Shown here: positions 57,817 through 60,258 of the stretch, one piece after another
Layout: the number at the start of each line of letters is the position of its first letter
Position numbering within the stretch: the stretch's first letter is position 1
Assembly (NCBI GenBank): GCA_009779755.1
Contig: WRDO01000018.1
Span: 1 to 60,258 of the forward strand
DNA: 60,258 bases
Reading direction: 5' to 3'
Origin: Defluviitaleaceae bacterium
GTDB taxonomy: Bacteria > Bacillota > Clostridia > Lachnospirales > WQUN01
Notes under the pieces: generated by a model
The model's input: the letters and a program-made list of their open reading frames with translations, nothing else
Told to the model about the DNA's origin: nothing
Database searches by the model: none
Program-made: the position numbers and the translations under genes

Positions 57817-57914
57817 GATAAGTCTACCTCTTCGTATGCCCATACTGTCATTATGGCGATTGTAGCAAGCATAAAAGCAAATAGCAATATTACTTTCTCA
57901 AGCCTCTTGACCAC
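57813..57914 (-). CDS. Possible 33-residue single-TM peptide
   Basis: A GTG-started frame encodes KRLEKVILLFAFMLATIAIM followed by TVWAYEEVDLS: a basic end, a clear TM segment and an acidic tail, typical of small membrane peptides including type I toxins. AAGGTGG overlaps the GTG rather than preceding it, and an internal TTG is an alternative start. Too short to be sure. Confidence 0.3.
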   Translation of the reverse strand: MVKRLEKVILLFAFMLATIAIMTVWAYEEVDLS

Positions 57915-58029
57915 CTTGCAATCATTTATATTACATATTCATAAGATACTAACTCGTAAGATAGCAAGTGGAGCATGTTCATCGAATGACGATGCGGCGA
58001 TATTTTGCTAATGCAAAAGCCGCAAACAA

Positions 58030-58069
58030 AAAACGCGGTATCGCCCGTTTTCCGGCAATACCGCGTTTT
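58030..58069 (-). terminator. Rho-independent terminator of hsp20
   Basis: Perfect arms AACGCGGTAT/ATACCGCGTT around an imperfectly paired loop are followed, on the minus strand, by a run of T, 12 bases after the hsp20 stop. Confidence 0.88.
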
Positions 58070-58080
58070 ATTGTTTGTCC

Positions 58081-58536
58081 TTATTCGATATTGATTTTGC
58101 GTATGGTTTCTTCTTTGTTTTGCTTGGGAATGGTGACGGTCAGTATACCTTCGTCGAGCTTTGCCTTGATGTTGTCCAGCTTTGCGTTGGCAAGGCGTAC
58201 GCGGCGGCTCATGGAGGAGGCGCGGCGTTCCCTGTGGATATAGTTTTTGCCTTCGTTGTTCACTTCCTCCGTGCGGGTTACGGAAATGCTCAGGTTGTCA
58301 TCTTCGATGTTTAGGGTGATGTCGTCTTTTTTGATGCCGGGCAGCTCCGCTTCGATGAGGTATTCCGTTTCGGTTTCCTCAATGTCGATTTTGAAGGTGT
58401 CCCGTGACAGGCTGCGGTTTTGTTGCAACCAGTTGTCGCTAAAAAAGTCATCAAGCATGTTGTAAAAATCGTTGAAGCCTGTGCTTGTGCGCATCAAATG
58501 GTTTCCTCTGCGGTTTAAGGGGATAAGTCCTGCCAT
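58081..58536 (-). CDS. hsp20: Small heat-shock protein Hsp20 (alpha-crystallin family)
   Basis: This 151-residue protein has a short N-terminal arm, the alpha-crystallin domain (about 50-140: EYLIEAELPGIKKDDITLNI) and the hallmark AKLDEGILTVTIPK with the I-x-I-type tail RKINIE. It binds unfolding proteins without ATP. I chose MAGLIPLNRRG because AAAGGAG lies at nine bases; an upstream TTG in frame falls in that spacing. It has its own strong promoter with a CIRCE element between promoter and gene, so it belongs to the HrcA regulon together with the cluster at 15.8 kb. Confidence 0.95.
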   Translation of the reverse strand: MAGLIPLNRRGNHLMRTSTGFNDFYNMLDDFFSDNWLQQNRSLSRDTFKIDIEETETEYLIEAELPGIKKDDITLNIEDDNLSISVTRTEEVNNEGKNYIHRERRASSMSRRVRLANAKLDNIKAKLDEGILTVTIPKQNKEETIRKINIE

Positions 58537-58566
58537 GTTTAACAACTCCTTTATAATTTTTATTTG

Positions 58567-58593
58567 TTAGCACTCGCACGTGTCGAGTGCTAA
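58567..58593 (-). promoter_or_regulatory. CIRCE operator upstream of hsp20
   Basis: A second perfect TTAGCACTC-N9-GAGTGCTAA lies 30 bases before the hsp20 start and immediately downstream of its -10 box, where HrcA would block transcription. Confidence 0.97.
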
Positions 58594-58597
58594 CAAA

Positions 58598-58626
58598 AAT
58601 ATACCATGGTGTTTTTCGCATGTCAA
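58598..58626 (-). promoter_or_regulatory. Sigma-A promoter of hsp20
   Basis: On the minus strand TTGACA (58621-58626) and TATATT (58598-58603) have an ideal 17-base spacer. The box is followed directly by CIRCE. Confidence 0.85.
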
Positions 58627-58666
58627 CACTTTTTTGAAAAATTTATAAAAAATTTTTTGAAAATTT

Positions 58667-58694
58667 TTGACAATTCCTTAACAAGGGTTAAACT
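58667..58694 (+). promoter_or_regulatory. Candidate promoter of the toroid-protein gene
   Basis: TTGACA (58667-58672) and TAAACT (58689-58694) with a 16-base spacer point toward the gene at 58751, divergent from the hsp20 promoter. Confidence 0.45.
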
Positions 58695-58750
58695 AGGGGA
58701 AACAAACCGTTTAAGGTTTTATTACGATTCATTCGGCGGGGCGATTAACG

Positions 58751-59596
58751 ATGGAAAAAATCAACAAACACCAACCCGACATCGACCGCATCCTCTCCCG
58801 CCGCCATGACTTGGGCGCGGATTGGTGGACGACACCCGATAAAAGGTTGACCAAGGGTTCCCCATTCTCAACCTGCGACTGCGCAATAATACTGTTGGAA
58901 TTGGGCATGGAACCCGAAGACCCCATACTTTCAGCCGTGGCAAATTTATTCTTCAGCGTATGGCGGAAGGACGGGCGTTTCAAGCTCTCCCCGTCCGGCG
59001 GCATCCTCCCGTGCCATACGGCATACGCGGCAAGCCTCATGTGCCGCCTGGGGTACGCCAAAGACGAACGAATCCAAACCACCCTTCGCCACTTCCTGGA
59101 AACTCCATACACCGACGGCGGTTGGCGTTGCAACAAATTCTCCTTCGGGCGCGGACCGGAAACAAACCATTCCAACCCCCTACCCACCCTCAACGTACTG
59201 GACGCCTTCCGCTTCACCCCCCACCTAAACAAAGAACCCAAACTAAACAAAGCCGTAGAATTCCTCCTCTCCCACTGGCGCATCCGCAAACCCATAGGCC
59301 CCTGCCAATACGGCATAGGCAAGCTGTTCATGCAAATCGAATACCCCCTATGGAGCTACAGCCTCCTCCCCTACGTCTACACCCTTTCCTTCTACGAAAA
59401 AGCCCAAAAAGACGAACGCTTCCAAGAAGCCTACGAAGCGTTAAAAAGCAAACTCATAAACAACCAAATCACAGTAGAACGCAACTCCCCCCGCCTTAAA
59501 GAATTAGCTTTTTGTAAAAAAGGGCAACCCAACGAGCAAGCCACCCAACGCTTTAACGAAATCAAAACGCGAGTGGAACGCGGCGTCACCCAATGA
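58751..59596 (+). CDS. Prenyltransferase/squalene-cyclase-like alpha-toroid protein
   Basis: This 281-residue protein has repeated helical-hairpin segments of the terpene-cyclase/prenyltransferase toroid: CDCAIILLELGMEPEDPIL, YAASLMCRLGYAKDERIQTT with LRHFLETPYTDGGWRC (a QW-like motif), NVLDAFR and a VEFLLSHWRIRKP segment. The DxDD motif of squalene-hopene cyclases is not seen, so cyclisation is unlikely and a binding role is possible. It is cytoplasmic, with no signal. A palindromic repeat element begins 4 bases after its stop. Its start has no strong ribosome site. Confidence 0.7.
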   Translation: MEKINKHQPDIDRILSRRHDLGADWWTTPDKRLTKGSPFSTCDCAIILLELGMEPEDPILSAVANLFFSVWRKDGRFKLSPSGGILPCHTAYAASLMCRLGYAKDERIQTTLRHFLETPYTDGGWRCNKFSFGRGPETNHSNPLPTLNVLDAFRFTPHLNKEPKLNKAVEFLLSHWRIRKPIGPCQYGIGKLFMQIEYPLWSYSLLPYVYTLSFYEKAQKDERFQEAYEALKSKLINNQITVERNSPRLKELAFCKKGQPNEQATQRFNEIKTRVERGVTQ

Positions 59597-59600
59597 CAAA

Positions 59601-59663
59601 GGGAGGCGGGTGGGGTTCGGCGACCGACTTCGCCTTCAAGGGAGCGAACCCCACCCGCTTCCC
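59601..59663. repeat. Palindromic repeat element, copy 2
   Basis: Arms at 59601-59619 and 59645-59663 pair along 19 positions (one G-U) around a 25-base loop (59620-59644). The loop matches 23 of 25 bases of the reverse-complemented loop of copy 1 at 19931-19955. Both copies lie just downstream of genes. Confidence 0.8.
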
Positions 59664-59725
59664 GCCCGCCACCGTGAACCCCATCCCTCTCACGTTTTAA
59701 TATAATCATGAAAGGATTGATCCAA

Positions 59726-60258
59726 ATGCAAAATTACAAGGAAAAAGCCCGCGCCCTAATCGCGCAAATGACCGTAGAGGAAAAAGTCTCCCAAATGCTC
59801 CACACCGCCCCCGCCATCGACCGCTTGGGCATCCCCGCTTACAATTGGTGGAACGAAGCCCTGCACGGCGTGGCACGCAGCGGCACGGCCACGGTATTCC
59901 CGCAGGCAATTGGGCTGGCGGCAGCCTTCGACCCGGACTTGCTAAAGGAAATCGCAACCGCAATCGCCGACGAAGCGCGGGCCAAATTCCACGCCTACCA
60001 AAAGGAAGGCGACACGGACATATACAAAGGGCTGACGTTTTGGTCGCCCAATATTAATATCTTCCGCGACCCGCGCTGGGGACGGGGGCATGAAACGTAC
60101 GGCGAGGACCCGTACCTCACTTCGCGCTTGGGCGTGGCGTTTATCCAAGGCTTGCAAGGGGACGACCCGGAAAGTTACAAAGCCGCCGCGTGCGCCAAGC
60201 ACTACGCCGTACATTCCGGCCCGGAGGAGGACCGCCACCATTTCGACGCGGTTTGCGA
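59726..60258 (+). CDS. GH3 glycoside hydrolase (beta-xylosidase/beta-glucosidase), 3' end outside window
   Basis: The 177 visible residues show a GH3 N-terminal barrel: KARALIAQMTVEEKVSQML, IPAYNWWNEALHGVA, TVFPQAIGLAAAFDPDL, SPNINIFRDPRWGRGHETYG with EDPYLTSRLG, and CAKHYAVHSGPEEDRHHF. NWWNEALHGVAR is typical of GH3 xylosidases and related enzymes rather than broad beta-glucosidases. There is no signal peptide, so it acts on imported oligosaccharides. AAAGGA lies nine bases before the chosen ATG; an in-frame ATG six codons earlier has no ribosome site. The catalytic nucleophile lies beyond the window edge. Confidence 0.9.
   Translation, partial: MQNYKEKARALIAQMTVEEKVSQMLHTAPAIDRLGIPAYNWWNEALHGVARSGTATVFPQAIGLAAAFDPDLLKEIATAIADEARAKFHAYQKEGDTDIYKGLTFWSPNINIFRDPRWGRGHETYGEDPYLTSRLGVAFIQGLQGDDPESYKAAACAKHYAVHSGPEEDRHHFDAVC

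Larger units (their letters stand above)
57636..58029. other. AT-rich intergenic region between the TA pair and hsp20
   Basis: About 390 bases contain no established gene. The minus strand holds two very short overlapping frames (listed separately) and the palindrome at 57656-57670. The plus strand has no supported coding sequence. Confidence 0.5.

Noticed and set aside
59701..59706. TATAAT directly upstream of the GH3 gene as its promoter
   Set aside because: Transcription from it would begin at or after the ribosome site, leaving too short a leader; no -35 box is present.

Overview
The window looks like chromosomal DNA from a motile, anaerobic Clostridia-type Firmicute, perhaps from a gut or another fibre-degrading community. 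Several features point this way: hrcA-grpE-dnaK-dnaJ under a perfect CIRCE operator, an Mbl-type actin followed by two flagellar rod/hook genes and a FlgJ-like rod-binding gene (the Bacillus/Clostridia order), a CheV coupling protein, a giant 2-hydroxyacyl-CoA dehydratase activase, strong GGAGG ribosome sites, and TTGACA/TATAAT promoters, some with extended -10 elements. The species cannot be named from the sequence.

Layout. 1-10.1 kb: tRNA-Leu, the activase, a small methyltransferase, a coiled-coil protein, a Lon-like protease and tsaE-tsaB-rimI. 10.1-15.7 kb: cheV, a SWIM/SNF2 helicase, an SLH-like protein and an orphan DNA methyltransferase. 15.7-21.9 kb: the heat-shock cluster, in which grpE is split by a one-base frameshift and two toxin-antitoxin modules sit between chaperone genes (hicBA between grpE and dnaK, a PemK-type pair between dnaK and dnaJ). 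22.0-44.5 kb: a long, densely packed forward array. It holds an oligopeptide ABC importer (binding lipoprotein, two permeases, two ATPases), a small membrane protein, a degenerate S41-like protein, an RCC1-repeat lipoprotein, a MacB/FtsX-type ABC pair, a MoxR ATPase, a DUF58 protein, two tandem paralogous membrane proteins, a membrane-anchored zinc metallopeptidase-like protein and a DUF6273-like protein. 44.6-53.4 kb: a Na/Pi cotransporter, mbl-flgG-flgG-flgJ, a small AT-rich island, a CNNM/CorC protein and two DUF4349 proteins. 53.4-60.3 kb: GH67 alpha-glucuronidase, a decayed ATPase gene, a third putative toxin-antitoxin pair, a candidate small RNA, hsp20 with a second perfect CIRCE, a prenyltransferase-like toroid protein and the start of a GH3 enzyme.

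The strongest candidate for something undescribed is the 22-44.5 kb array. Its OppC-type permease carries seven RCC1-like repeats, enough for a complete beta-propeller, inserted in the extracytoplasmic loop after TM1. Its OppF ATPase carries a roughly 200-residue helical insertion between Walker A and the Q-loop. A second RCC1 protein is encoded nearby as a lipoprotein. I infer an envelope system that senses, processes or imports peptides through propeller-mediated contacts outside the membrane, with MoxR/DUF58-type assembly factors. The domains are seen in the sequence; the function is inference.

Other signals worth following are the toxin-antitoxin modules inside the chaperone operon, the grpE frameshift, two copies of a palindromic element with a nearly identical 25-base loop, and a promoter-to-terminator transcription unit without a reading frame near 56.8-56.95 kb.
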